Below are positions 46,663 to 59,900 of a stretch of 64,000 bases of DNA, one piece after another. The position numbers were made by a program, and so were the translations under genes. Position 1 is the first letter of the stretch. The number at the start of each line of letters is the position of its first letter. Under the pieces are notes generated by a model, which was not told the origin of the DNA, did not search any database, and saw only the letters and a list, made by a program, of their open reading frames with translations. This stretch comes from Litomosoides sigmodontis (taxonomy: Eukaryota; Nematoda; Chromadorea; Rhabditida; Onchocercidae): contig OY718806.1 in NCBI GenBank assembly GCA_963070105.1, forward strand, positions 5,787,865 through 5,851,864, read 5' to 3'.

Positions 46663-46706
46663 GTCGTTGCATGTAAAGCGCCACATCGGCATGCAGAAAC
46701 ACTTGG

Positions 46707-46752
46707 TACTACTACTACCACCACTGCTACCACCACTACTACTACTACTGCT
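46707..46752. repeat. (ACT/ACC)n trinucleotide repeat in the SLC22 5' flank
   Basis: About 46 bp of ACT, ACC and GCT triplets ending 24 bp before the predicted ATG. It is therefore probably in the 5'UTR or core promoter. The opposite strand would read as poly-Val or poly-Ser codons, which explains the valine-rich antisense frame there. Confidence 0.85.
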
Positions 46753-46775
46753 CTGAATTTGAGGTTCATTTCGAG

Positions 46776-49700
46776 ATGAAATTTGATGAATTGCTCTTCA
46801 CTAATCTCGGTGAATTTGGTCGTTATCAAAAGATACAGTTTGTATTGGTGTGCTTACCGATTATATTCGTTTCCATGCATGCACTTTCGTGGACATTCAG
46901 CGCTGCCTCTGTTCCACATAGGTTTGTGCTTCAGAAATTTTCTGTTATGAATGTCTCTCCAAAACTGCACTTCTAGAAACGCTTCGCTGTTTCAAAAGGC
47001 AAAATCAATGCACGAATTCACTTTGTGCGCTTGTAAAGCCGCGCAACGATATAACTTTTCTTGTTTTGAGTGATGCAAAATTAATTTACTCGGCAATCGT
47101 CGAGCAACTTTGTTAACCAATAGTCATTCGACTTGTTTTCAGCCAATTAGGTTGTAAACAACAATAAATATTAAACAAAGCCCTTCGTTGAGAGCACAAA
47201 AACCAACTGTATTTTGCATGAGTACGTGAAAGTTTTGAAAGTGAAAAGGGAATCATTCAAATGGCTAACAAATGGAGTTGAACCGGTTAACCACTGGATC
47301 GGTATAGAATGATCTGCTTTCAGTGAGGCTTCCACGTGATTGTGTTTTGGGGATAGTTGAGACAAATCAGTGTTAGCAGCTGGAATTACATTCGGAAGTT
47401 CTGAGCGGCTTATGACTCTTTCAATGATTTTCTTCACTGGCAATGCTTTACGCATTATTTTTACGGAACATGTTGTGGTATAGACTGATCGGAGTACATC
47501 TCTATGGCTTAACATCTCACTAATGGTGGTGCCATAGCGCTGAAGACTTGAATGAGCATTGTAACACGCGGTAGTATTAAACTGTTAAATTAAAATTAGC
47601 GAATTCTGTTGACGTGTGGCAACAATTAGTACACTTGGAACGTAGTGTGATTTTTCCTGAGTGTTACCATCTAATAACATTCACTCATGTATACTTCTCC
47701 TAATATCTAATCTCTATTGTATTCTATTTATCAAAAGTAATCAAATAGCCGACGCTAGTACTTTTATATTTTCAGTGCAATTCTTTTCGTTACATCCAAA
47801 TAGAGGGTTGAGTCAGCTTAATAATTCAAATTTTTAATATTTTTTAAGATGTCGTTTGCCAAGCGAAGGATTGAATGTAAGCTATTGGACGCAGAGTGAT
47901 CTGCTTACAACAGCAACAAACTGCACAGAAAAAACAAAACGGTGCAGATATCGAGAATGTGAGTTACGCAATGAATCGACTTGCCGACGTGGATATATTT
48001 ATGATTTATCAGAAATCAAGTACTCGGCCATTAATCGAGTAAGATTTTTCTTTTCATATTTACTTCGTCTAGCGGTGCATGGATGAATTGGAATGAAAGA
48101 AGTTTTTATTTCAAATTTCAAAGCTGCAGTGTTTTGCACTTGACGTATAGGGTGTAGCCACAGTCCTCAGTGATTCATTCCTATGTAACGTTTGATTCTA
48201 AATAAAGCAGTATTACTCGCTATCGGATCTCAACGAGTAACCACAGCCCAACCATTCACCGTAGGCTTTCACTTTTAGTATCAATATATATTTGAGGTAT
48301 TGTGGACTTTTAAGAGATTCAAAATCGCTAGTATCAAGTTATTTCATTCGCTTCATCCAAATTAAGTTGCCAATGATTCGGGCTGCTTACAAGACAGTAC
48401 ACGGCAGAGTCTTCTTGCCTTGAACGTCTTATGGATAGACTTTGTCGAATATAAATATTGCTTAAGGCTGTCACCTTCCTACTGCGATGAGTGATATTTA
48501 TGTTAGTATGACGAATATTAGCAGGATTTCGAAGTCATTAGGGGAATATTTTAGTGGAATATCGTGTGCGAATGGTCAGTGCTAAAAGCATTTATTCAGT
48601 CAACATATTATATTGGACAAATGGGTGGCTCACTTGTGTTTGGTTTTCTAGGTGACAGGTATTTTTCAATTTCAATATGTAATCTTTCGAACTTGTCGTA
48701 CGATTTTTCATTAAACCCTAGCCTTATCAGACATTGCAAATTATGAAAAACTGCTCTCTACAGGATTGGTCGTAAAAAAGTATTTTTCATCGCAATAATT
48801 ATGCTAGTAATATCCGGTGTTTTGATGGCAGTAGTACCATATTGGACAGCATTTGCTTTATTACGAGCTGCCGTCGGATTTTCACATCCTGGCATTTTCG
48901 TTATTGCTGTTGTAATTGGTATGTTACATAAGTCACTTGTTGAATGTCAATTTTTTTTTGTTTATCAAATCTTTTTAAAGAATATTCCGGTAGTGTTAAT
49001 TGTTACAGGAATGGAATTGGTTGGGCCTTCAAAAAGAAAAGCTGCTTCGGTGATATCAGGAATATTTTTTTCACTTGGTCAGATTTTTCTAGGATGTCTT
49101 GCATATTTCATTCGCGATTATCGGTATCTGCAGCTCACTATTTCCTTGCCAGCACTGATATTTATGTGCTACTGGTGGTGAGTACAAAGCTTGGATGTCT
49201 AAATATGAAATGATGTTGGAGAAGTTAGACAATAATGGATAAGTGAATTAGAGTTACAGTTGCTATATCAAAATTTGGTTAATTTAGGATCGTTCCTGAA
49301 AGCGCACGATGGCTTGTGGCACAACGTAAGTATGAAGAAGCCGATAAAATATTGCAACGTGCGGCAAAGATTAATGATGCATACCTGCCAGAAAAGTGGT
49401 GGGATCAAATTGATTTTCCGGAAATAACCGCAGAAAATCGTGCTTCGCGACGAAAATATAACTATCTTGATCTTGTTCGGACACCGCGCATACGATTGCG
49501 TACATTTGCATGCCTTTTCTTATGGCCAGTGAGATTTATTTCAGAAGTTTTCAGACATAAAGTAAACTGTTATCCAGTTTTTCACAACTTGCTGAATTTG
49601 AGAAACGAATTGCAACAGTGTGGAAACAGCCTTCTTTGTATTCGTTTAATATTTCATAGGTTGTGTCGATGATTTATTATGGTGTTTCGATGAAAACTGA

Positions 49701-50583
49701 TTTTCTTGGTGGTGACTTTTATGGGACGTTTATTAGCGGTGGTATAGCTGAAATACCAGCTCTTTTGTTGCTTTTTGCATTAATCGATAGAATCGGTCGG
49801 AAACCGCTATTTGCCGGGGGATACTTTCTTGCTGCGTTATGCATGCTTTCCAACCTTCTCCTCCCTTCTGAAGGTGCAGTTTCTATATACATCAATTTTC
49901 CGTTTCTCAATTCACATTTGTCAGAATTTGAAGAATCGACTGTTTGCGAGAAAGTAGTTTTTAAAGAATATTGACGATGCTAACCGTATTCATCTTTTCA
50001 GTTAACGTATGTATTAAAAGGCATTTCAGTGCATTGGATTATTAGCGTCACACAATTTTTAGTCGCAAAAGCTTCTATAACTGGATGCTATGTAGTGATT
50101 TATACTGTTACTCCCGAATTATACCCTACAGTGATTCGTAATTCAGCGATGGGATGCTGTTCGATGGTTGCTCGTGTAGGCGCCAATCTGTCCTGCTATA
50201 TTGTCATGTGGATTGTATGGTTTCCTCAAACTTCAGTCCAATATTCACTGATTGTAATATAGAAGCACCAGAATACAGTTTATTGGATAAATTATTGTAA
50301 CTGCGGCATCAGAGAATTTTCTTTCTTTCCTTTGAAGTACAGTTGAATATTCCAGGAAACTTTTTTCGTCTTACAGGTGGAACGGTTTGGAACATGGGCA
50401 ATGATCGTTCCGTTTGGTAGTCTCTCACTGGTAGCAGGCTTCATTGTAATATTTTGTATACCTGAAACAATGGGCAAACCACTTCCGGAAACAATTGAAG
50501 AAATTGAAGATCATTTCCATCCAGCAAATGAAGAAATGTTAGCGCTATCAAATGATACAAAAAAGAGAAATGATTCGGAATAG
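46776..50583 (+). CDS. SLC22-type organic cation/anion transporter (MFS, 12 TM)
   Basis: Major facilitator superfamily protein of the SLC22 group, which moves organic cations, carnitine or anions across the plasma membrane; the substrate cannot be told. Exons: 46776-46921, 47849-48038, 48555-48658, 48764-48918, 49009-49177, 49288-49528, 49660-49873, 50030-50214, 50377-50583. They join in frame to about 536 aa, the usual length. It starts MKFDELLFTNLGEFGRYQ and enters TM1 (FVLVCLPIIFVSMHAL). A large Cys-rich extracellular loop between TM1 and TM2 has sequons (NVS, NCT, NES). The cytoplasmic MFS motif is GFLGDRIGRKK, repeated in the second half as DRIGRKP. PESARWL follows TM6, as in all SLC22 proteins. 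The acidic cytoplasmic tail ends in KKRNDSE. C. elegans OCT-1/OCT-2 are plausible relatives. The acceptor at 50029 was chosen over one 27 nt upstream because only it keeps frame with the preceding donor. Confidence 0.93.
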
Positions 50584-53167
50584 AAATGATTGTGAATTCC
50601 AAATCTCCGGCGTTCTGTAGATCATAAGGTGTTTTTTCTGATGTTTAGGAATTATCCATTATTTGTTATATTTGTTGCGTTTCTGATTGTACAGTTGAAG
50701 CTCTATGAAAACAGACACTGTAAGTGTCGATTAACACTTATCACTTAGAAGTTGAAACTCAATCTTTTGCAAAAATAATTCGTTGGAGTCCTGTTACTTG
50801 CGGCTGTAATTTCGTTAGTTGCGTTTCTCGTTCATGAAACTCGGAAGTTGTATCATTAAATTAGCAGTTCTGTTCCTCGTACAACGTTTTTCGGCCTGTA
50901 ATAAGTTTAAGAAACAGCGCTTATGAAATGCCGTTTGACAAACTTTAATTTAAGCCCTTCATTTTTTAAGTGTATGCTACGTTTGCAGGTTACAAAGAGA
51001 ACCAGGAAGGTTTTTTCGAAATTCTTAGCTCAGAACGCAACTGTAATCAGTGTCACGGGCAGCAATATTGTATAGTTAGAACTTCGCAAACTGAAAAACC
51101 ACTTATGCTTCCTTGCTTGACAAATACTATGTCGGCCTAGCGGAATTTCCTGCATGTTCATTCCCAGTTATCACGATTTCTCACAACAAAAAGTTTTTCG
51201 ACTATACGGTACTGCCCACTTGTGAAATCCTAAAGCAATCAGTGCTATGAATTAGCTCGGGAATGGTACGTAAAAAAGAAATGACATATTCTGAAATCGT
51301 TTGGACAGGACACTGCCGTCAAAAGTGTATGTATGTCCTGTGGTATAATGACAAATAATGGAACACAACTGCAGCTGCATTGTTGTCTAAAACTGCGTGC
51401 TGTCATTTGACAACAACTTGCTCAGGTGATAGTTGTATCTTATCAATTGCTGTTGTGGGTTCGAACCAGAATCTTTTGAGGATCTGCAGAACAATACGTC
51501 GAATAACTCGGGTATAGTGAGGTGGCAGGGAAAAAATTCATCAGAGATAAGTCCAAAACTATAAGAATTAATTGGATGGGGGTGATGTTTCGTTATTCTG
51601 GTCATAAGGGAGAAAGTAATGAAAATGTTGAGGAGAGAAGCGTGATCGTTCGGAAGAAAGGAACTTCAATGTTCAGGAGATTTGAAAACAAGTATATCTG
51701 AAAATTTTCGGTTTCGCCAGATAATGCCTTTCAAATGTATTATTATTAATAATTATGTCCTGCTTCACTCACACTAAAATTTTAAACATTCAAATAAGTG
51801 GAATCAGTTCTATTCCTCACTTTCAAGCCGAACTACATTAGAACTTTCATCAATCTGTTACATCATCACATGTTATGATAGAGATTGTGAAGAGTATGGC
51901 ATCAAGCGAAATCTATATCGACTGATGAAGTTAGGGTAGGGAAGCAAACATCAGAAATGTGAGAACAAACTTCTCAATTATAAAGCCGAGGGAGTATGAA
52001 AGAAAAAAAGCGACCATAATAACTTCACAGGTAGTAAGTCAAGACAGCCGATCTTGACCTTCGGCAATGAACTACGAAAAGGTTAAAGGAAACATGCATT
52101 TACTGCAAACTTTCAAGGGAACAACATGGAAACAGTCAAATCAGTTAAATTTTAATGAGCCAGTATCATCGATTAAGAAATCAGTGCTTTCTCATGAAAG
52201 ATATGAGGAACTGCAGCGATAACAACAGGTCATTGATTATGCAGTGATTCAGAACAGACTACACTTCACAGAATATACGAGCGCTCGATTATAAGATTCA
52301 GTTAGAAGCTTTGAGTTCCTATAACACCACGTAGAAATTTACTACTCAGGCCAATCATAATGAATTTTACCACGTCGACTACAAATAGAGTTGACGAAAC
52401 CCAATAATAATACTTCATCAAAGTTAGAAATTTTCCTCATAACATACCATACACGAGCTAAAGCCAGCAATCAATCCCAAAATCCCGAACACTCAAATCG
52501 ATCAGCTTCGCTTCCCGCGACTAATATTTTCTAACGTCTGCCAAGGTGCCTGTCTAAATTAAGGTACTCGGTGTCAATATGTAACGGACCGTGAAGTACG
52601 GCTTCGAAGGCAGTTTGACACGATGTCCACTTTTAGGTAAGGAAGTGAGCGGCGGGTGGCGGGGTTTAGGGTTTGGTGTGGGACATCGGATGGTAGGTGT
52701 ACGTAGGGGAGAGGGCGAAGTAGTTATGGGTGTAAAAGGAAGACTAGCAAACTGAAGTTAGTGAGAGTAGACTGTTTGCTCGTTAATACCAACATGTCTC
52801 ATGATGTCGCGCGATGTTTGTAGATAGCTGTCCATCTTTCAAAATTGGTACTGTATGGTGAAGATTAGTCAACGGAGGTATGAATCCTTTCTTCTTTTTA
52901 CTTTGATAGATGTACCAGTTTGAATCCCTCATAATATGCTTATTCTTAGCCATCATTTCATTTAAGCTGTTCATAAATTATTTCACGACCATTTAACATT
53001 CAAGCGATTACGGAAATGAGCTAAGAAGTTATATTGATAATAAATCGTGCTGCTGCAGTCATTGAGGAGTATTGGCGAGTGGTGTAACGTGGTTTTCCTT
53101 GTACTCAGTGAAATAAGGATTCCTAAAACGAGATTTATGAGGTGAAAGCATTGTACCAGGTGGCAAT
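50584..53167. other. Intergenic region between the SLC22 gene and sir-2.1
   Basis: About 2.6 kb holding the SLC22 3'UTR and the sir-2.1 promoter or 5'UTR. Frames are short. A GC-rich patch with TTTAGG, GGTAAGG and GGCGGGTGGCGGGG lies at about 52630-52700, which may be promoter sequence. No RNA gene or transposon could be supported. Confidence 0.5.
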
Positions 53168-56100
53168 ATGAGGACTGAAACCGATGCACATACAAGTTCC
53201 GTCACAGCTCCATCAGCCATAGGCAATTCTATTGTCCAAGCTGAAGTAAATCAAGAGTTAATAAATACAGATTCTGGTGATTCTCCTGCTGTCGATCAAA
53301 TAAACAGTGAAGGTGAATTATTTACATAATTTTTACCTTTCCAACTCGGCTCTTTTTTTTACTCGACTTTTTTTTTGTTAATGCATCGTTGAAAGAAAAA
53401 TAAAGTTTTTAGTAAATCCTTACAAATATGCCTTCTAGTGAATTCCTGTACTCTTAGCTTCAATTTTTTGCATTTTATTCTTGCTCTTTATTAGACCTCT
53501 AGCACATCACTTCTAAAAGTTTAAGTCCTTCACATGCAACATTTTCTTACTTCTGCAGTTGCATGCCCTCTTATTTTTTTCAATTTTTGCTTAGATTTAT
53601 AATTTATTAGTCGAATTCAGTTATTTTCAGTTAAGTGATTTGTTGGTTTTTAAATTTCATGTTGCATAAAATTAGTGGGCCTATACAAAAACACGAGTTA
53701 TTTGTATGAATTGGCAAAAAGTGAATGAAATTATTTGATTCATGGTGGTTACTGTACTCATGGTGCAGCACCATTGCGGGTTGTTGTAAAAGCAGTTGCT
53801 ATACTAAGTAGCATTTCATTTTGTGCGTTAGAATTCTAACATTCATCATTTGTTGGGTGGGGTATCACGTTTAGTGATTAACATATTTTGAAATTTAAGA
53901 AAATAGCACTGCAGTAGTTTACTTCAGGTGGATCGGCCAGAGATGTTGTTCGTTGCCTGTTGCCACATGTCGATCTGCCAGACAGTCTTTCTGAGCAAGA
54001 TTTATATCGAATAATTCGAAAGATTTTATACAGTGAACGTCCTAAACGAACGAAATTGCCTGAATTCAATTCATTTGATGATGCAGTTGAACTTTTTAAA
54101 AAGTTATCTTTTGTGAAATCACGTAGTATCTGGTGTAAATTGAACATATTGCTTTTAAAATATTACATTATTGTAAAAGAGAAAAAGTGGCTTTTGCTTC
54201 TTCCAGGTGCAATCGTATTTTGGTTTTGACTGGTGCTGGCGTTTCTGTATCATGCGGTATACCTGATTTTCGAAGTAAAAACGGCATATATGCGCGACTT
54301 CATGTCGAGTACCCAGATCTTCCTGATCCAACTGCTATGTTTGATATCAATTACTTCAGTAAAAATCCGAAACCATTTTTCGAATTTGCTAGGGTACAAT
54401 CTTGTGTTTTCTTCGTTTTGTTTTTGCTATTTTCGTATCTTTCGGGGCAACCCATAAATTTTGTATGATGCTTCAGTTTTTGTCCTTGAAATCTGTCTTG
54501 CCTTATGTCTTCTCAAGAGATTTAAGCATTGATTGAATGAATCATATTCAAGGAATTATTCCCTGGTCGTTATGAAGCTTCGATATGCCATTACTTCATC
54601 AAAGCACTGGAAGATAGTGGGAAATTGCTGAGAAATTACACTCAAAATATTGATACATTGGAGCAGGTAGCTGGGATCAAGCGAATTGTACAATGTCATG
54701 GTACTTTTTTTTTTGCTTTGCAAAACAATGGCCAAAATAAAATACCTGTTGCGTCATTTTATATTACAAATTATAAATTTTGTCATGAAAACTTTATGGG
54801 GTTTCTCCTGTCATAAATTTGACCTAATGGCATTCTACCCAACGACAGCTGTCCTGCAAGTCTTTATTTTAACAACGACTTTGTTATTTATTTTGTTTCC
54901 TTTTTAGGATCATTCGCCACGGCAACTTGTCGGAACTGTGGCTTAAAAGTCAACAGCGAAGCAATTCGAGAAGACATTGACTCTGGGGTATTAACTTTTC
55001 TTATAGAGCTTTTCCTTTTGCCTTTAATTTTTAAAACCATTTTTTTGTCTTTTTGCCACCAATATATTTAGTTTGAATTTTAAATTCATGTCGTATGCAA
55101 AAGATGCACGCTATAATAAAACTTTACTAAGGGAAATGTTTCTACCCTATTTCATTGTAATTAATTTTGATGAAGTATTTAAACATATTATATCGTTATA
55201 GCGTATTGCGATGTGTCGAATATGTAGTCACCCGGAAGGAGTTATGAAACCTGACATAGTTTTTTTCGGTGAAGACCTCTCCGATGATTTCCACGAAAAA
55301 ATGGCCGAGGATAGGGAAAGTGTATGCAGTTTATTTTAGTTACTTAAATCTTATAATTAGGAAAAGGCAACAGGTAAGTGATGGGAATGAAAATTTTGCA
55401 AATTCTCTACGAGTCAGCTGTGATGCTCACATTGCAGGTGTGTGCATTGTAATTGGCTCGTAAAGATCATAAAGAGTAATTTTTTGTTAAATATTCTCAG
55501 AAGTGGTTTTATGAGTTATATTTTTGTTTCAGGTAGACTTGGTTGTAGTTATCGGTTCTTCCTTAAAAGTACAGCCAGTTGCACTCTTACCATACAATGT
55601 TGCCCCAGAAGTACCACAGATACTCATCAATCGTGAATCTTTACCTCATTATGCCAGTGATATTGAGTTACTGGGTAATTGCGATGATATTGTGGCCCAG
55701 CTAGCTTTGGTTTTGGGTCCTCCTTACACTAATATTTTTAGAAAAGGTAAAAAAGGTATTTTATATAATATTTTAGATAATCATTTATGTATCAATATCT
55801 CAAAAAAAGTACTCTTTGAGGTCGCCCTAAGAGCGATTCTGCCTCAGTCGAAGAAATTTACGAGAAAACAACTCTCCGGAAAGCGATCAACGAGGCACAA
55901 TTCAAAGTTTGCATTGGATTTGTTTGGGATGAGAAATACCTTTGTCTTTTTTATGTTCGAAAAGTATCTTAAATCATATGCATTGCTTTTCTGTTTCTCT
56001 ATACTTTAGTTTCCTAATAATGTTGTACAATCTTTTCAGAAATTATTAGACCAACCAGAAATTAAGCGGGCAAAACTGAAAGATGGAGTGCCTTCAATGT

Positions 56101-56986
56101 GGGATGCACGATACGTCAGCGTGGGATCAAAGCTTCCTGTTGATGGTTATCTTTTCGTGAGTTTGTACTTATTTCCTTTTATTCACATAAAAAATACGTT
56201 CTAAATAATGTTGTATTATCATATGGACAGCTCACTAACTTTTTATGGATAATTTGCCTATGATTGAGAAAGGGAAATGAGGTTTTGAATTTACTGCAAA
56301 TGTACCTTGTTTTAAAACGAAGTTATAAATCACAACATAGAAGGTAAGAGAAATCATACAAATTTTTGACATCAAAAGTGTCAAATGAATGCGTCGGGCA
56401 GTTAATTTTAAAAGGAGAGGATATAAGTATTCCAGCATTTTGGTACTGAATTCTTCTGCTCGTCCAATGCAAGTAGTTTGAGCTAATGCCAAGACAGACA
56501 TGTAATTAATGATAATTTTATATTTTTGCAAGTTTATTTACAAAAATGCTTGTTTTCATTGTTTTTCTCTCACGTATAAGTCTTTAGATAGTACCGAACA
56601 AAAATATATTCCCTGGTGCAGAAATGTATTACGATAAAGACGACGATATATTTCGTCAGCTTTCGGAGCACTATCACGGTTCAGCTACATCAAGCAGTTC
56701 AGAGTCCGAAGGAAGTGATACAAATCAAGACGAAATTTATTGCAATGTTGGCGTTAGAACGATGTCATTGGAGGAGTCTTCTCTCTCTATAAGAAATGGT
56801 AGTGACAGTGATGAGAGGTCGAGTTCTTGTCCTCCAAGAATGAATTTGGACGCTGACAGTTCATGTGCAGGAAATAGATTAAGCGTACGTTTTGGGCCTT
56901 TTTTGCAAACGATTACTGTTCAAGCAGGGGACGAAACTACTCACAACTTAATCAGGACCAATAGTTCCAATCACTTGTTTTTGTAA
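53168..56986 (+). CDS. sir-2.1: NAD-dependent protein deacetylase, SIRT1/SIR2.1 class
   Basis: Class I sirtuin: removes acetyl groups from lysines using NAD+, mainly in the nucleus. Exons: 53168-53312, 53928-54102, 54207-54393, 54553-54700, 54908-54987, 55202-55321, 55533-55746, 55821-55906, 56040-56156, 56588-56986. They join in frame to 556 aa (C. elegans about 600). The catalytic core has GAGVSVSCGIPDFRS (NAD loop), YTQNIDTLEQVAG, the catalytic His of QCHGSF, zinc cysteines in TCRNC and MCRIC, VVIGSSLKVQPVALLP, and QILINRE. Upstream, KILYSERPKRTKLPEFNSFD matches the SIRT1-specific N-terminal helix region. Downstream, GYLFIVPNKNIFPGAEMYYD matches the SIRT1 ESA region needed for full activity. 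A Ser/Asp-rich tail of about 110 aa follows. One junction (before 55821) uses an unusual TTTGAG acceptor but restores frame. The start ATG is the first in the exon; 5'UTR structure is unknown. Confidence 0.96.
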
Positions 56987-59900
56987 CTTTGTAGTTGTGC
57001 TTTACTGTACATTTGTTTTTTATTTGAATTGTTTATAGATTTTTGTTCATCCTTTATGTGTTTTTTTCTTTTAGAAATAATAATGAAGGCTTCAATAGTC
57101 TTCCGAGCAGTTTAATGGTGCTAAGGATTTGTTTTTACAATTCCTTTTTCGAATATTGTTGGAAATGATTCAAAAGAAATGGATGTGTTTTTTTAAGTAC
57201 AAATGTTTTTTTATGGAGGTCATTTATACTCATCAAAATTATACTATCTCTGATTTATTTTGGTGAGGCATTTACGCTGGCTTATGCTTGTCGTCTATTT
57301 CTTCTGATGTCTTAATGTAAAAGCAGCTAGGTTTGCCAGTTATATTCATTGCTATAGATTTCTTTCATCAGATTGAGATTTGTGATAATATGGATTGATC
57401 TTTTATGAGTTAGCTGTATATCCTTATACAGCGAGAATGAAGACTTACATATTTTTTGTATCATCAGTGCGATAAGCAGCGCTTAAAAGTCACTTTATGT
57501 GCTTTCTGCAGGGTTGTCTCCAATTAATGCATTGTGTATTGTCATTTGCTTGTTAAGTGAAGCATTTTCATCAGGTGCACGTTGTTTATGAAGCTTAATT
57601 TTTCCTCATGGTTCGTGGTTGCTTAGTGTTCATAATTGTTTTTAACGATATGTGACTATCACTACTGTAAAGTACTTTCTCCTTAAAGCACATAGGGGAG
57701 GAAATGACTTTTTGCTTTTTGAGTGGTGATCAGTGAATTTGAAGGAAATCACGATTTTTAAAAATAGTACGGTGTTAATTCTGGAAAGCGGCATTATCGT
57801 TGTCATTAACGTAGTCACGTAGTCATTGTAAATAACGTTTTTTCTTCAATAAGAACTGCTTAGTTGATTTTATGGTGTTTATTTAATAATTCTATGGATA
57901 TTTCGCAGTTTTTCATTTATATGAGTTTTTAAATGACTGGTAAGGATGGATATTTGATTTTTCTTGATATCATATTTTTGTCATTGCAGAGCAGTACTTT
58001 CTTTAATGTTTATGTTTTCCCAAGGAATTGGTAGTGTAGTTAGATGTAAATTTTTTTCACCTTTGAATTTATCATCAAATTTAGTGATTGCATAAGTATT
58101 GGTTGCAGGAGCGGAAGTGGAAGTTAAGGAAATAGCGGAATATATTTAGTTATAGCATTTTAAAATTATGTATTTAACCTGTGCAGTTGGAGCGAATAAC
58201 TTTATGGGGCTACAGAGAGTGTCATGTTTCTGCTTCGTGTTCCGCTACTGTGGTGTGAGTCAATGTGTGGATATCGATATCCTCAATCTACTTTTTGAAA
58301 ATTGGTGTATTTCGATTTGAAAGACTTTTAAGGTATACTTCTGTAACAAACAGAACATTTTATTTTATGAACATGCTTGAAGATAATGGACAATGATTCG
58401 CACTTCGGTACGTGTTCATCTTCAGTGGTCATGCATTTTTAATCTGCTTTGTAGCCATCCGGTATCAAAGAGTATGGCCGAGCTGTAGCTAATAATAGTA
58501 GTTGTACAGTGCAGACTTTACGCGTCATATGTAAAGTGCATTTTATGGAATATGTATATGTTCAATTATCCTCAGGTTTTTCGGCACAAACTTGCCGTGT
58601 TCTGGGGATAAACTTTTAAATCTGTCTGGTTTCTCATTTCCTCTTGCCTGTAGAGATTGATTGCATTTTACGCTTCTCATCAACTTTCCATTAATGTTTT
58701 TGGAACTCAGTTGTAAAGAATTATCGTTTGTAAAACAATGTTACAATTGTGATATTTCCTAACTTTATTTGATAAAAAGATGAAGTGGCATTATGCTTTG
58801 TTTAACATTTGGTATTCTTTATACGTGACTATAGATACTACGATTTTTTACATTTTCCGCTTATAAGTCCAGTTAAAACTGTTGATTAACATTCGAGATG
58901 AAAATGGAAAACAGAGAACTGTTGCAAATATCCGGACGTAAATACTTCGTCACTCTGGAACACGATTGGAATTGGACTGTGTTAAACTTTCAATTTCAAA
59001 TATCACCTGACAGGTAGGTGGAAATGTTCGTTGAAATTGGCTAATGAACTGTCAAGTAAAGTTTCACAGTTTAAAAGCGACAGGATCAAGTTTTATTCAT
59101 TGAGACCCATATGGAATCCGAAGTGCTTTTAAGATGTTGGTTGTACATATGTAAATGTATCACACCACTCTTGAGACAGCGGGCAAAGATGAGGGGCAGT
59201 CGTATGTTTTTGTGTGTTTGAGGTCACTAATTTGTGTATTACAAATCAAAAAGTGCAGGAGATACTGCTGTCCTTATTTTGATCGCACCCGTTGGCCCTC
59301 CACATAGTTCCAGCACAGAAGAGTATTCAAGTTCTGTGGTTTTCCACCAATCCATCCTTAACCTGAGCTTCTGTGTAACCCGAGGGGAATATTGCTTACG
59401 AGAAGCGTTTTTACATCGAAGCAGATCACCGACGCTTGGAAAAGTCATAACTTACCAGGTGGGGTTATTATCGTTGTATTCGCTTGTTTATTTATTAATT
59501 GAAAATAAGTCATATGCTTGAGATCTGTGAGCTCATAAACTTCGAGATAAGACCCAGTTCGCTTTTTCCTACAAGAGTGTTAAAACCACTAGTGGCAAGA
59601 ATTTTATTGTTCCCGACAATTGGTCACTATATTTGGTTTCGCATATACCATCACTAACTGTTATTGTAGGTTGGTAGTATTTCCTATCTCTATAAAATAG
59701 ACTGAAGAGCACTGAAATTTCATTCAACAAATTCTGTCGAATGTAATCTTCAGAAACCATCACACTGAAATGTTCTCATCCGTGATCCCTGTGAATACAA
59801 TCACAAAGGGACATGCTATTTCAAATAACTTTTCAATTCGGTCTCTTATAAGTTGTACGTTGGACAGTAGGTCTGGGAATTACATTAGGAGTAAGGACAC

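Noticed and set aside
51411..51480. tRNA-like A box (TTGCTCAGGTGATAG) followed by a B box (GGTTCGAACC)
   Set aside because: Spacing between the boxes is about 5 nt too short, and neither the T-stem nor the acceptor stem pairs well. No anticodon arm could be folded. Chance or a relic at best.
54490..54910. Additional small ORFs inside sir-2.1 introns
   Set aside because: They are read-through of real exons into introns or out-of-frame shadows; the ten-exon chain explains all conserved sirtuin blocks.
55366..55378. A 13-nt micro-exon between 55321 and 55533 of sir-2.1
   Set aside because: Including it breaks the frame into VDLVVVIGSS. The direct 55321/55533 junction keeps phase.
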